Shown: piece after piece, positions 24,851 to 32,572 of the stretch
How positions within the stretch are numbered: the first letter of the stretch is position 1
Layout: each line of letters opens with the position of its first letter
Assembly: GCA_028293125.1 (NCBI GenBank)
Contig: JAQGPJ010000051.1
Location: 1 to 64,000, forward strand
Length of the DNA stretch: 64,000 nt
Direction of reading: 5' to 3'
From: Verrucomicrobiales bacterium
GTDB taxonomy: Bacteria; Verrucomicrobiota; Verrucomicrobiia; Verrucomicrobiales; V1-33
Made by a program: the position numbers and the translations under genes
The notes under the pieces: generated by a model
Databases searched by the model: none
Told to the model about the DNA's origin: nothing
What the model saw: the letters and a program-made list of their open reading frames with translations, nothing else

Positions 24851-26758
24851 TCACTGCGGAGCGGAGATCCTGAACCGGGCAAAAATCCGCTGACGGCCAC
24901 TCAAGGGTATTTTGAAGGACCTCGTGGTTCCGTCAGCCTGACCCTCCACGGTCTGCCAGGAGGATGAGGCGGGATGGGTGGCCCATTCGGCGGTGATTCC
25001 GAGCGGGGAACGCCCCGGCGCAAGGTTGAAGTGGCACTCCAAGGAGTCATCGGAAACGGTCCATGCCGGCAGGGGCGGGCCCGAGGGCGACTGCGGATCG
25101 GAGCCGAAGACATACTCGGTCAGGTTGGGAAGGCCGTCCCCGTCGGGATCCGCTCCATCCGCGCCGCCGCCGGCGTTGTCCGGGGAGCCAAAATGAAGGG
25201 TGCGCCATTGATCCAGCGTCAGGGCGGGCGCGGCGGTGGTCAGCGTGGCCTCCACCCAGCCCGTGCGGCGGTTGTCCCCCAGAATCCAGCCCTTGGCGGA
25301 GAATTCACCACCTTCCGGCAGGGATTCATCGTTCAACTCCCAGCCGCCGGCGATGCGCCGGGCTTTTCCCAGACTGCGCCATTCATCCGTGGAGGAGGGG
25401 CGGAAATCGACAGTGACCACCTGCACCTCCGGTGCGGATCCACCCCTCAGCCACCGGACCGTGGACCGGTCGGGCCGTTGCAGGATGCTGACTGCCGGAT
25501 CGTTGAAATGACGGGAAATGGCGGCGGTGCCGGCGCTTTCCGGTGTGTCCGGGGGTGCCGTCGCCGCAAACACCTTTCCGTTCGCCTGCAGGCTCACGTA
25601 ATTGACAGGCTGGTCCAAGGGGGCGGCAAAGGATGTGTCCAGGGCGCCGTCCGCATTCAGCCGTGCGAGATACCGGCGCTCCACTCCGCCAACGGCGGAA
25701 AATCGCCCGCCCACCAGAATTTTACCATCGGACTGAAGAATGACGGAGGAGACAGGCCCATTCAGATTCGGAGCGAATCCATCATCCACTGAGCCGTCGG
25801 CTTTCAGTCTGACGAGATATTCCGCAGGTTTTCCGGCAAAAAGGGTGAAGCTGCCGGGCACCAGAATTTGGCCATCGGGCTGGACTGCCGGAGCGCCTAT
25901 AAAGCTGTCCGCTTCATATGAAACAGCAAGCTCCCCATTCCCATGCACGCGGTGAAGGACAAATTTGGGCCCCCCATCCGATTCGGAAGCGGGATACGTC
26001 ACGATCTGAAGCAGGAAGTCCCCATTCCGCAGAGCGGTGAGGCCGAAGCCATAGCCCTGTCTTATCCTCGTGTCCAAAGTGAAGGGGTGATCAGCCCATG
26101 GAAAACCGATAACCGATGGCGTAAACCATGGCGGCGCGGAACTGGGAGCCGGTTTATTAAAAAACCCGCGGACCATTATGTCCCCATTGTAATCAACGGC
26201 AAAATCCTCAATGCTTCCCGATTCAATTTGGGAAACCCCTCCCGGGTATCCTGCCCCTGACGGGGTCACATCATAGGCCTTTGCAGGATAATAATGGGTC
26301 TGGGTGGTGTCGAAATGGCCCAGCACGCGGTATCCGGCGTCCGCCGGGCGCGCATTGAAATAAGCCGTGGAAACAACTGCGGAAGGAGCGACCCTCACGA
26401 AGATTGGCAATCCCGGCAACCATGGTGGCGGAGGCACGACCTCACCCCAAAGCCGGGCGGCGGTGAATTCCGAATCGCGGCTTCCATCCTCATGATGGCG
26501 GGTGAAAAAGCCGCTGGGAATGACAGTCGTGGCGGATAATGCCTCAAAGACTAAAAATTTCTCCCCCACTGGAGCAACGCTGATGGCATATGCGGATCCG
26601 AACGCCAGCGAACGGGAAAAGGAGGGGTCAAGATCGCCCGGCGCGGCCCGCAGCGCGGGGACCGCCGCCAAAAGAGCGGCAGCCACGGGGAAAAACGGGA
26701 TTTTCCACAGCGGGGCGGGGAAACCCGACGGGGATGAAATGGAGGCGGTATGGCGCAT
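24851..26758 (-). CDS. Secreted delta-60 repeat beta-propeller protein
   Basis: 635 aa with an N-terminal hydrophobic leader (IPFFPVAAALLAAVPALRA). The mature protein begins PGDLDPSFS, the classic delta-60 opening, and includes repeats of the kind L-x-x-D-G-S-x-D-x-x-F with V-x-x-V-x-L-Q-x-D-G-K-I-L-V-G-G-x-F (VSSVILQSDGKILVGGRFS at about 345, LDTSFAAPLDQPVNYVSLQ at about 375). The C-terminal third has an Asp-rich linker (DPDGDGLPNLTEYVFG) seen in many secreted proteins of this phylum, followed by a beta domain. It is convergent with the intact WWGGG gene. The role is unknown; similar propellers are surface proteins. Confidence 0.85.
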   Translation of the reverse strand: MRHTASISSPSGFPAPLWKIPFFPVAAALLAAVPALRAAPGDLDPSFSRSLAFGSAYAISVAPVGEKFLVFEALSATTVIPSGFFTRHHEDGSRDSEFTAARLWGEVVPPPPWLPGLPIFVRVAPSAVVSTAYFNARPADAGYRVLGHFDTTQTHYYPAKAYDVTPSGAGYPGGVSQIESGSIEDFAVDYNGDIMVRGFFNKPAPSSAPPWFTPSVIGFPWADHPFTLDTRIRQGYGFGLTALRNGDFLLQIVTYPASESDGGPKFVLHRVHGNGELAVSYEADSFIGAPAVQPDGQILVPGSFTLFAGKPAEYLVRLKADGSVDDGFAPNLNGPVSSVILQSDGKILVGGRFSAVGGVERRYLARLNADGALDTSFAAPLDQPVNYVSLQANGKVFAATAPPDTPESAGTAAISRHFNDPAVSILQRPDRSTVRWLRGGSAPEVQVVTVDFRPSSTDEWRSLGKARRIAGGWELNDESLPEGGEFSAKGWILGDNRRTGWVEATLTTAAPALTLDQWRTLHFGSPDNAGGGADGADPDGDGLPNLTEYVFGSDPQSPSGPPLPAWTVSDDSLECHFNLAPGRSPLGITAEWATHPASSSWQTVEGQADGTTRSFKIPLSGRQRIFARFRISAPQ

Positions 26759-26767
26759 ATCTGACAG

Positions 26768-27316
26768 TCAGAGACGATATACATCCTGCACGGTTACCCG
26801 CAGCGGCTCAATAGGATCATGATAGGGGAAAACCCTGCCCCGCCGCCCGTCCGGAACAGTCACGCCTTCATTGTTCGACTGTTCCGTCTTCCCGAATTTC
26901 CGCCCTCGCTCAGGGACCGGAACGGGCTCCGAAAGGCTTTGCGGGACCGTTGCTGGCAGCGCCGGCTCGCCCCGGTGGTCCGCCTTCACCACCTCCCTGA
27001 ATGCCCGGCGGCGCTCATCCGCCCGCTCCCGTCGATCGAGAGAGTCCTCCAGCCAACCGTTCCGGAATTTGCCCGCCAGCACTTCCAGTCTTTCCAAGCT
27101 GGACTTTGCCCCCGTTTGAGCGATGCCGGCTTCGCTTCCTGAACCCGCTGGCCTGGGGCCATGCCCACCTTCAGGCGCGTTTTGCACCGCGATCCCTGTT
27201 AACCAGTCACTGCCTGCTCCCGACCCGCCGCCCCACCACGGCGGGCGTCCGACAGCCGAACCGAGCACTACACCCAAAAGCAGAATGCACGCGGATTTCA
27301 GAGCAGCCCGATTCAT
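26768..27316 (-). pseudogene. Truncated or chimeric WWGGG-family copy
   Basis: 182 codons from the ATG at 27316. The first ~90 residues match the family (MNRAALKSACILLLGVVLG, GRPPWWGGG, SSLERLEVLAGKF), and the DNA before the ATG also matches the other copies. After that the sequence leaves the family: no D-P-x-A-A helical repeats, but an Arg/Glu-rich stretch and a proline-rich end (VFPYHDPIEPLRVTV...). It therefore looks like a family N-terminus joined to unrelated sequence by a deletion or recombination. It may still be expressed as a short anchored protein. It is upstream of the delta-60 gene on the same strand, only 9 bp from its start. Confidence 0.6.
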
Positions 27317-27420
27317 GAACTGAAGGAACGGGAAGCCGGAACGAAAGCAAGCGGGCCAGCCGGACGCTCCCCGCCGCAGGGGGAATACGGCTTCGCGGAG
27401 AGTCCGGTTGGCGCCTGTCA

Positions 27421-27534
27421 CTAACCATCAGCTGAGCGATGCGGCGGCGGCGGCGGGTTGGCGCACAGCTCCGCCAGAGTGCCGGGGCTGAACGCTTTCC
27501 CACGGATGTTGAAATGATAGACTGACGCCTTCAT
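27421..27534 (-). pseudogene. Possible small ORF or gene remnant (37 codons)
   Basis: An ATG at 27534 opens a short frame, MKASVYHFNIRGKAFSPGT, then LAELCANPPPPPHRS and a stop. The beginning looks like a real protein start (balanced composition), while the proline-rich end looks like a broken junction. It lies just upstream of the conserved leader of the chimeric WWGGG copy. No family is recognised. It may be the truncated head of a gene cut by the same event that made the chimera. Confidence 0.35.
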
Positions 27535-27854
27535 GGGGTCGGTCCTTATGCATTTTTAAACCGGCTTTCAATACTGACTCTCACGCGCCTTTTTGCACCT
27601 TGCCCCGGCGGGCCCACGATCCCCCCGCGCGCCCCCGCCATCCCTCGCTCCAACGGAGGAGCCCAAAGCCGGCGGAGCCCGGTTTACGGCTGATTCCGGC
27701 TCGTTCCTCCACGGTTCCGGGGCTGCTCCCGGAGGCATGCCCCCATGCCGGAAAACGCCTCATTTTTCCGCGAAACTCCTTGCTTCGGACACCGTACACT
27801 GCTCCATTAAGAATCAGTGTTTCACTGGAATCTAACGCAATTACTGTTCACGTT
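27535..27854. promoter_or_regulatory. Regulatory gap before the replication module, with small palindromes
   Basis: About 320 bp without a supported gene. Close to the next start are two symmetric sites: CAGTG-ttt-CACTG at 27815-27827, and TAACG at 27833-27837 with CGTTA at 27851-27855, the latter touching the ATG at 27855. AT content rises here compared with the surrounding GC-rich DNA. The arrangement fits a repressor-controlled early promoter of a phage-like module, but no repressor gene is adjacent. Confidence 0.35.
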
Positions 27855-28004
27855 ATGAATACCCATTTTTCCGGCTGGCCGGACCCCTCCCGTCCGCCCT
27901 CCGCCCGTGAATCCAGCGCGCTTTCCGTGGCTCCCGCCCCGCCCCGCCCGTCGATGACGCGGGGCGTCGGAAGCCGGCCCGCGGGTGCCTGTCGGGGAGT
28001 CTGA
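27855..28004 (+). CDS. Possible small protein at the head of the replication module
   Basis: 49 codons from ATG 27855, encoding MNTHFSGWPDPSRPPSARE and a Pro/Ser/Arg-rich remainder. Composition is low-complexity and no family is recognised. It is listed because it starts immediately after the palindromic sites described at 27815-27855 and precedes two better-supported genes on the same strand. It may equally be noncoding leader. Confidence 0.3.
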   Translation: MNTHFSGWPDPSRPPSARESSALSVAPAPPRPSMTRGVGSRPAGACRGV

Positions 28005-28135
28005 AAAGGCGCGCCCTTCCGACCGCGCCGTGGACTGCGACGCCGATGAACCAGCGCGCGCCGGCAAGGCGCCCGCACCACCGCCCAGCCCGTCAACCCA
28101 GCCACCCCCGCCAGCTTTCCCTCCGGCCCCACGCC

Positions 28136-28363
28136 ATGAAGCCCGATCCCTACCCCGATTCCGATCCCCACGTTCATTCCATCAAGGAGCTGGCGGAGCT
28201 GATGCTCCGCCGTCTGCTGGCCGTCAACACCGCCGCCCGCGCCAGCCGGCCGACGGGACGCCTGACGCTCCGGAGAAGCGCTCTCGCCGCCGCCGCAAAG
28301 CGCCTGTTTTCCCGACCCCGGCACAAACGCCCAAAGAGGAAAGGAGAAGCTGCATGGCGATGA
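28136..28363 (+). CDS. Small basic helical protein of the replication module
   Basis: 75 aa from ATG 28136. The first half (HSIKELAELMLRRLLAVN) is a plausible amphipathic helix and the second half is rich in Arg and Lys (RPRHKRPKRKGEAAWR), which suggests nucleic-acid binding. Its stop overlaps the start of the winged-helix gene by 10 bp, so translation of the two could be coupled. No known family is recognised. Confidence 0.5.
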   Translation: MKPDPYPDSDPHVHSIKELAELMLRRLLAVNTAARASRPTGRLTLRRSALAAAAKRLFSRPRHKRPKRKGEAAWR

Positions 28364-29286
28364 TCGATGTGCTGGAAGTGCTCCAGCGTTCAGGGCTGCC
28401 GCCCACTCAGCGCCTCGTGGCGGTGGCTCTGGCCAGCCGGCGGAATCCGGAGGATGGCCGCTGTGATCCATCGTTGAAAACGTTGGTTGAGGACACCGGT
28501 CTTTGTGAGCGGACGGTCCGCCTGTCCCTCCGGAGCCTGGAGGCCAGTGGCTGCCTGACCTCCCGCCCGTCGCCATTCAGCAGGGAGGGGACGCGGCAAT
28601 ACAACCTCAAATTCATGGCCGCGGGATCCGGTGCCTCCCCCGCCGGGCAGCGCGGGGGGGCGCGTCCCGCCGGGGGACGGGGGCATTTGCTGCCGGGGGA
28701 GGCGGCGGATACCGGGGCACCGGATGCCGGAGGGGGCACGTCCCGCCGGGGGGGAGGGGGGCATTTGCCGCCGGACAGGGGGGCAGCGGATGCCCCCGAA
28801 AGGAAAGGAAAGGAAAATACTTCTCAGCAGGAGCTGCCGGCTTTGGGAAAGCCGGCGGGGGAGGAGGCCTTCGGCGGCAAGGTGTTCCAACCAAAGCCGG
28901 CGGTAGCCGCCACAGCCGCCGATCCCCGGCACCGCGAAATCACCTCCCGGATCGGAGACCGCCACCAGGCCGCCACCGGCCAGCCGCTGCCCCTCACCGG
29001 GCGGGACGTCAAAGCCCTCCGGACCTTTCTAACCGCATGGAGGGGCACCGCCGAGGAGTTCCTGACCACCGCCGAGCGGGCATGGATGCGGGGCCGCAGG
29101 GACCCCTTCGCCCGCAACTGCCTGGAGGGCAGCTCCCTAGCCGGCCTCTGCGCCCGCTGGCCGCAGATTCAGGGCGAGCTGGCGCGGAAGCCCGGCACCG
29201 CCGGATTCAAGCCAACCGCCGCCGCCGCCGTCGCCAGCTCCTCCCCCGACCTCGCCCGGTTCGGCATCCGCCGGGGAGCTGTCTGA
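28354..29286 (+). CDS. Winged-helix replication initiator-like protein (phage O-like)
   Basis: 310 aa. The start at 28354 is fixed by a strong ribosome site, AAAGGAG at 28340-28346. Residues 1-90 form a helix-turn-helix domain of the HTH_36 kind (LPPTQRLVAVALASR, CDPSLKTLVEDTGLCERTV, SLEASGCL). The middle, about 95-155, is Gly/Pro-rich and encoded by the repeat block described separately. The C-terminal part (about 185-300) is helical with TGRDVKALRTFLTAWRG and CARWPQIQGEL. A winged-helix protein directly before a DnaB-type helicase is the standard phage replication pair, in which the first protein binds the origin and loads the helicase. The origin-binding role is inference. Confidence 0.75.
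   Translation: MAMIDVLEVLQRSGLPPTQRLVAVALASRRNPEDGRCDPSLKTLVEDTGLCERTVRLSLRSLEASGCLTSRPSPFSREGTRQYNLKFMAAGSGASPAGQRGGARPAGGRGHLLPGEAADTGAPDAGGGTSRRGGGGHLPPDRGAADAPERKGKENTSQQELPALGKPAGEEAFGGKVFQPKPAVAATAADPRHREITSRIGDRHQAATGQPLPLTGRDVKALRTFLTAWRGTAEEFLTTAERAWMRGRRDPFARNCLEGSSLAGLCARWPQIQGELARKPGTAGFKPTAAAAVASSSPDLARFGIRRGAV
28655..28820 (+). other. Origin-like repeat block inside the initiator gene
   Basis: Two degenerate direct copies of about 65-78 bp lie in tandem. Shared blocks are CGTCCCGCCGGGGG at 28663-28676 and 28739-28752, GGGGGCATTTG at 28679-28689 and 28756-28766, and CGGATGCC at 28721-28728 and 28787-28794. Directly after them comes an A-rich all-purine tract of GAAAG units, 28798-28817 (three GAAAG, one GAAAA), then TAC. 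Repeated sites inside the initiator gene, followed by an easily melted purine tract, is the plan of the lambda origin. The G-runs could also form quadruplexes. Function not shown. Confidence 0.45.
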
Positions 29287-29290
29287 AGTC

Positions 29291-29380
29291 CGTCGGCCCT
29301 ATCCCGCCCCTATCCCGCCCCTTTCCCGAACACACCCAAACACATCCCAAACACACCACCCCGATTCCGGCCCCAGGCGG
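29291..29380 (+). repeat. Short C-rich tandem repeats before the helicase gene
   Basis: Between initiator stop and helicase start are three near-copies of CCTATCCCGCC (about 29297-29328, the third as CCTTTCCCG) and then CCCAAACACA-type repeats (about 29335-29360). The strand is almost free of G in this interval. They might be an unstructured leader for translation, or additional binding sites for the initiator. Confidence 0.45.
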
Positions 29381-29394
29381 CCATCCCATCCCTT

Positions 29395-30720
29395 ATGAGC
29401 GCCAGAACCGAAACCCTCCAAGCCATGCCCTGCTCCCCCGAAATGGAGCGCGGCGTCCTCAGCTGCATGATGCAGGCGCCCGAGTGGGCGCTGGCCAAAG
29501 CGCAGGAGACCGTCCAGGCTGACCACTTCCACTCCCCGGCCCACCGGCTGCTTTTCCGGCTGATGGCGGAGATGAGCCGCGATGGCCTCCCCGTGGAGCC
29601 CACCGCCATCCAGCAGCTGCTGATGGACCGCCGGCAGATGGAGGCCGTGGGCGGCCCGGCCACCGTGGCCGAAATCTACACCTTCTCGCCGACTCCGGTC
29701 AATGTGACCCACTACGCCTCGCAGGTGCGGGAGAAGGCGATGCTGCGCCGGGTGGTGCTGGCCGCCTATGACGCTTTGAGCGATGTCCAGTGCTCCCAGG
29801 ATGATCCGGAGGGGGTGCTTTCCCGGTTCGAGGCCAGCGCCCTTTCCCTGCGGGGTGAGCGGGCGGCCGATGAGCTGACCATGGACGGCAGGGCGGCGCT
29901 TCTGGCCACCATCGATAAACTCGAAAACCAGATGCTGCGTCAGGAGCCCGACGGCGTTCCGTGGGGGCTTCCCCAGCTCGACACCCGCACCGGCGGCATT
30001 TCCCCCGGCCTGACGATCATCGGCGCGGAGACCAGCGGCGGGAAGTCGGTGCTGGCCACCCAAGCGGCGGTGGCGCTGCTACGGGCCGGAAAGCAGGTCG
30101 ATTTCTACAGTTTGGAAATGCCGATCGATCTTTGCATCCGGCGCATGCTGGCCCATATCGGGAACCTCCCCTTTGGCCGGCTGCGCAATCCGGTGCCGGC
30201 TCTTACGGACGGCGAACTCACCGATTTCCACCGGGCGCTGCGGGAGTTCCTGACCTTCGCCGACCTTCTCCGGATCTGCGCCGATGGAGGAAAGACCGCC
30301 GAGGGCATCCACGACGAGACGCGCCGCAGGCACAGCAGCGGGAAGCCGGTCGGGGCCGTGATCGTGGATTATGTGCAGCGGCTGCAGCCCATGGACACCC
30401 GCGCCTCCTCGGAGCAGCAGCTGACGGACGCCAGCCGGATGCTAAAGCGCCTCGCCGACGCCCTCACCATCCCCGTGATTTCCCCCGTGCAGCTCAATGA
30501 CGCCGGCCAGGTGCGCGGATCCCGCATGCTGGGCATGGACTGCGACCTCTTCGTGAAGATCGGTCATCAAAAGGATGAGGACACCAACGAGCCGGCGCCG
30601 GGGGATGAGCAGGGGCGGCGGTCCTGCACCCTGTGGGTGGAGAAGAACCACAACGGCGAGCGGTGGTTCGGCATCCCGGCGCTGCTGGACGGGGCGCGGA
30701 TGCGGTTCACGGAGGACTGA
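29395..30720 (+). CDS. Replicative DNA helicase, DnaB-like (phage type)
   Basis: 441 aa. It has the DnaB layout: N-terminal helical domain (about 1-130, SPEMERGVLSCMMQAPEW, HFHSPAHRLLFRLM, RQMEAVGGPATVAEIY), linker, and RecA-like motor. Walker A is GAETSGGKS at 210-218, with Ser in place of the usual Thr; Walker B is VIVDYVQRLQP around D325; the following conserved blocks read IPVISPVQLND and GSRMLGMDCDLFV. It should be a hexameric 5'-3' helicase. It is shorter and more divergent than a chromosomal DnaB, and it lies next to the winged-helix protein, so it is best read as the helicase of an integrated element, not the cell's own. Confidence 0.9.
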   Translation: MSARTETLQAMPCSPEMERGVLSCMMQAPEWALAKAQETVQADHFHSPAHRLLFRLMAEMSRDGLPVEPTAIQQLLMDRRQMEAVGGPATVAEIYTFSPTPVNVTHYASQVREKAMLRRVVLAAYDALSDVQCSQDDPEGVLSRFEASALSLRGERAADELTMDGRAALLATIDKLENQMLRQEPDGVPWGLPQLDTRTGGISPGLTIIGAETSGGKSVLATQAAVALLRAGKQVDFYSLEMPIDLCIRRMLAHIGNLPFGRLRNPVPALTDGELTDFHRALREFLTFADLLRICADGGKTAEGIHDETRRRHSSGKPVGAVIVDYVQRLQPMDTRASSEQQLTDASRMLKRLADALTIPVISPVQLNDAGQVRGSRMLGMDCDLFVKIGHQKDEDTNEPAPGDEQGRRSCTLWVEKNHNGERWFGIPALLDGARMRFTED

Positions 30721-31004
30721 GGAAAGCCGGTGCGGCGAAAGGGATGGCGCCAAATCTGGATGCGGCGCGGGTGAGTTGCCTTCGGTCGACCGGCAGCCAA
30801 GCATTTGCATGGAGGTGGGACTTCAGCTCAAATTTGAACGCATCTTATCAGTGCCGGCTTTAGCAGCCTTGAAGCACCTTAAGAGACCGGCTCAGATTAG
30901 AGAGCGCCTCCGGGCTCCGGTCCCACCTTGATCAGCTTCCATTGAGACAGGAAGCATCCGCCTGCCCCGCTTGCTTTTACTCCGGCCCGCCTTTTCATCC
31001 GGAC
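30721..31004. promoter_or_regulatory. Conserved leader of the third WWGGG copy
   Basis: The last ~60 bp before the ATG at 31005 match the DNA before the other two family copies: GCATCCG, then CCCGCTTG at 30966-30973, TTTTA/C-TCCGGC and CTTTTCATCC. Because the matches lie outside the coding part, the copies were duplicated together with their promoter or leader. The 5' part of the gap (30721-30940) holds nothing recognised. Confidence 0.5.
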
Positions 31005-32396
31005 ATGAACCGGCCCGCTCTGAAATCCGCAGGCTTTGTGCTTTTGGGATTGGTGGCGGGCTGCGTAATTGGACGTCCGCCGTGGTGGGGCGGCGGAGCG
31101 GAAGCGGGGAGTGGCCGGCTTCAAGGAACAGTGGAGCAAAGAGGGGCCGGTGGTGGACACGGTGCAGGGCTGGCAGGCTCGGGAGGTGAAGGCAGCCTCC
31201 GGAGGGCCGGCGGAAAGCCTAGCCAGGAACGCGTAGAAATGCTGGCGGCCAAGTTCCTGCACAGAGGCAACGATCAGGGGGAGGCTGCGCGGATGAGCCT
31301 GATGATGGACATTGCGGAGCTGTCCGCGGAGGAGTTGGGCCCCGTAATGGAGGCGCTGCTGGCGGCGGAGAATGTGAATTGGGAAGTCGCAAACTCCCTA
31401 ATGGTCCGTTGGGCCATGCTGGACCCGAAGGCGGCGCTGACCTTCACCCGCGTGCGTAAAGTGCTCCGCAATCATTCAGGGGTGATGTCCGCGATTGTGC
31501 TGGAGCTTGCTAAATTGGATCTGCCGGCGGCCAAAGAGGCTGTGCTGAAGCTGGAGGGCTAGGCAGGCCAGGAAACGGCGCGGAAGCTCATTTTGATGAT
31601 GCAGGAGAAGGATGCGCGGGCGGCATTGGCCTATGCCCGTGAACTGGGGGATGAGGAGTCCGCCGTGTTGATCCTGAAGCGCATGGCGGAAAACGACCCC
31701 ATGGCGGCGGCGGCGGAACTGACACCCGGGAAGGAGAACCAGACGCAGGTGGTGGAAATAATCGCGCACCGGCTTCTGGAACGGGAGCCGGCGGCGTTTG
31801 AATCCTGGGCTGACAGCCTGAAGGATCCTGTGCAGCGGGCGGCGGCGCGTTCCAGCGCCTTGGTGGTGAAGGCCGGGACCGATCCGAAAGGAGCCGCTCT
31901 GGCGGCGACGGCATGGCTTGCACGGGAAACGGAGGCCGCCGCACACGGCGGTTTCGCGGCAAGCCGGATTGTGCAGCGCTGGATGGCCGATGAGTCGTCT
32001 CCATCCCAAGTGGCGGCATGGACTGCGGCGTTGCCTCCGGGGCTGTTTCGGGAAGTGGCGGTCACGGAGTTGGGCAGACTCTGGGTTGAGCAGGACACTG
32101 TGGCGGCATTCGCATGGGTGGCCACATTGCCCGGCGGAGCGGGAAGGGACAACGTGGTGCGGAACCTTGTGTACAGAATCCGTGATGTAAGCCCGGCTGA
32201 CGCCATCGAATGGGCGCGCACGCTGGGAAATCCATCCATGCGGTATGAGGCCCTGACATCCACCCTGCTGGGCTGGGCCGAAAAGGATCTCTCCGCCACC
32301 CAGGCGGCGGTGGAGACATTGCCTGCCGGGGACCGGGGGTATCTGCAGGAGGTCCTGCAGGAGCAGGAGAGAGAGAAGGCCAAGGGACAGAAATAG
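31005..32396 (+). pseudogene. WWGGG-family helical repeat gene interrupted by an in-frame amber
   Basis: The frame from ATG 31005 encodes a full family member: anchor (MNRPALKSAGFVLLGLVAG), GRPPWWGGG, helical repeats (LDPKAALTF, KDARAALAYAREL, NDPMAAAAEL, WTAALPPGLFREVAV) to a stop at 32396. A single TAG at 31560-31562 (codon 186) breaks it. The frame on both sides is the same and 277 codons after it are intact and closely match the copy at 23146. This fits a recent nonsense mutation, a sequencing error, or readthrough. Without readthrough only the N-terminal third is made. It lies downstream of the helicase gene on the same strand. Confidence 0.75.
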
Positions 32397-32572
32397 GCGG
32401 TCCGCCCTGCTGGCCGAAGCCGGCGAAAGGCTTTGCCTCAGCTCCGCGGACGGGGGCTCGGAAACCTGCGGAGCCCATTTGAATGCGGAGGACGAGCCCT
32501 CTCCGTCCTTCAAGTCCATAAAACCCATTCGATACCCGCTCTGAGCCTTATATTCCCTCCGACGGGCAAGGC

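Noticed and set aside
27581-27799. Leftward small ORF before the replication module
   Set aside because: Low complexity, Gly/Arg-rich, and no ribosome site or similarity. Not supported.
28631-28800. Possible CRISPR-like array in the G-rich part of the initiator gene
   Set aside because: Only two imperfect repeats with unequal spacing; it is in coding frame and lacks a leader and cas genes. Better explained as an origin-like block.
30780-30930. Possible tRNA-like end (GCGCCTCCGGGCTCC...CCACC)
   Set aside because: No TTCGA loop, no anticodon stem and no acceptor pair could be matched.
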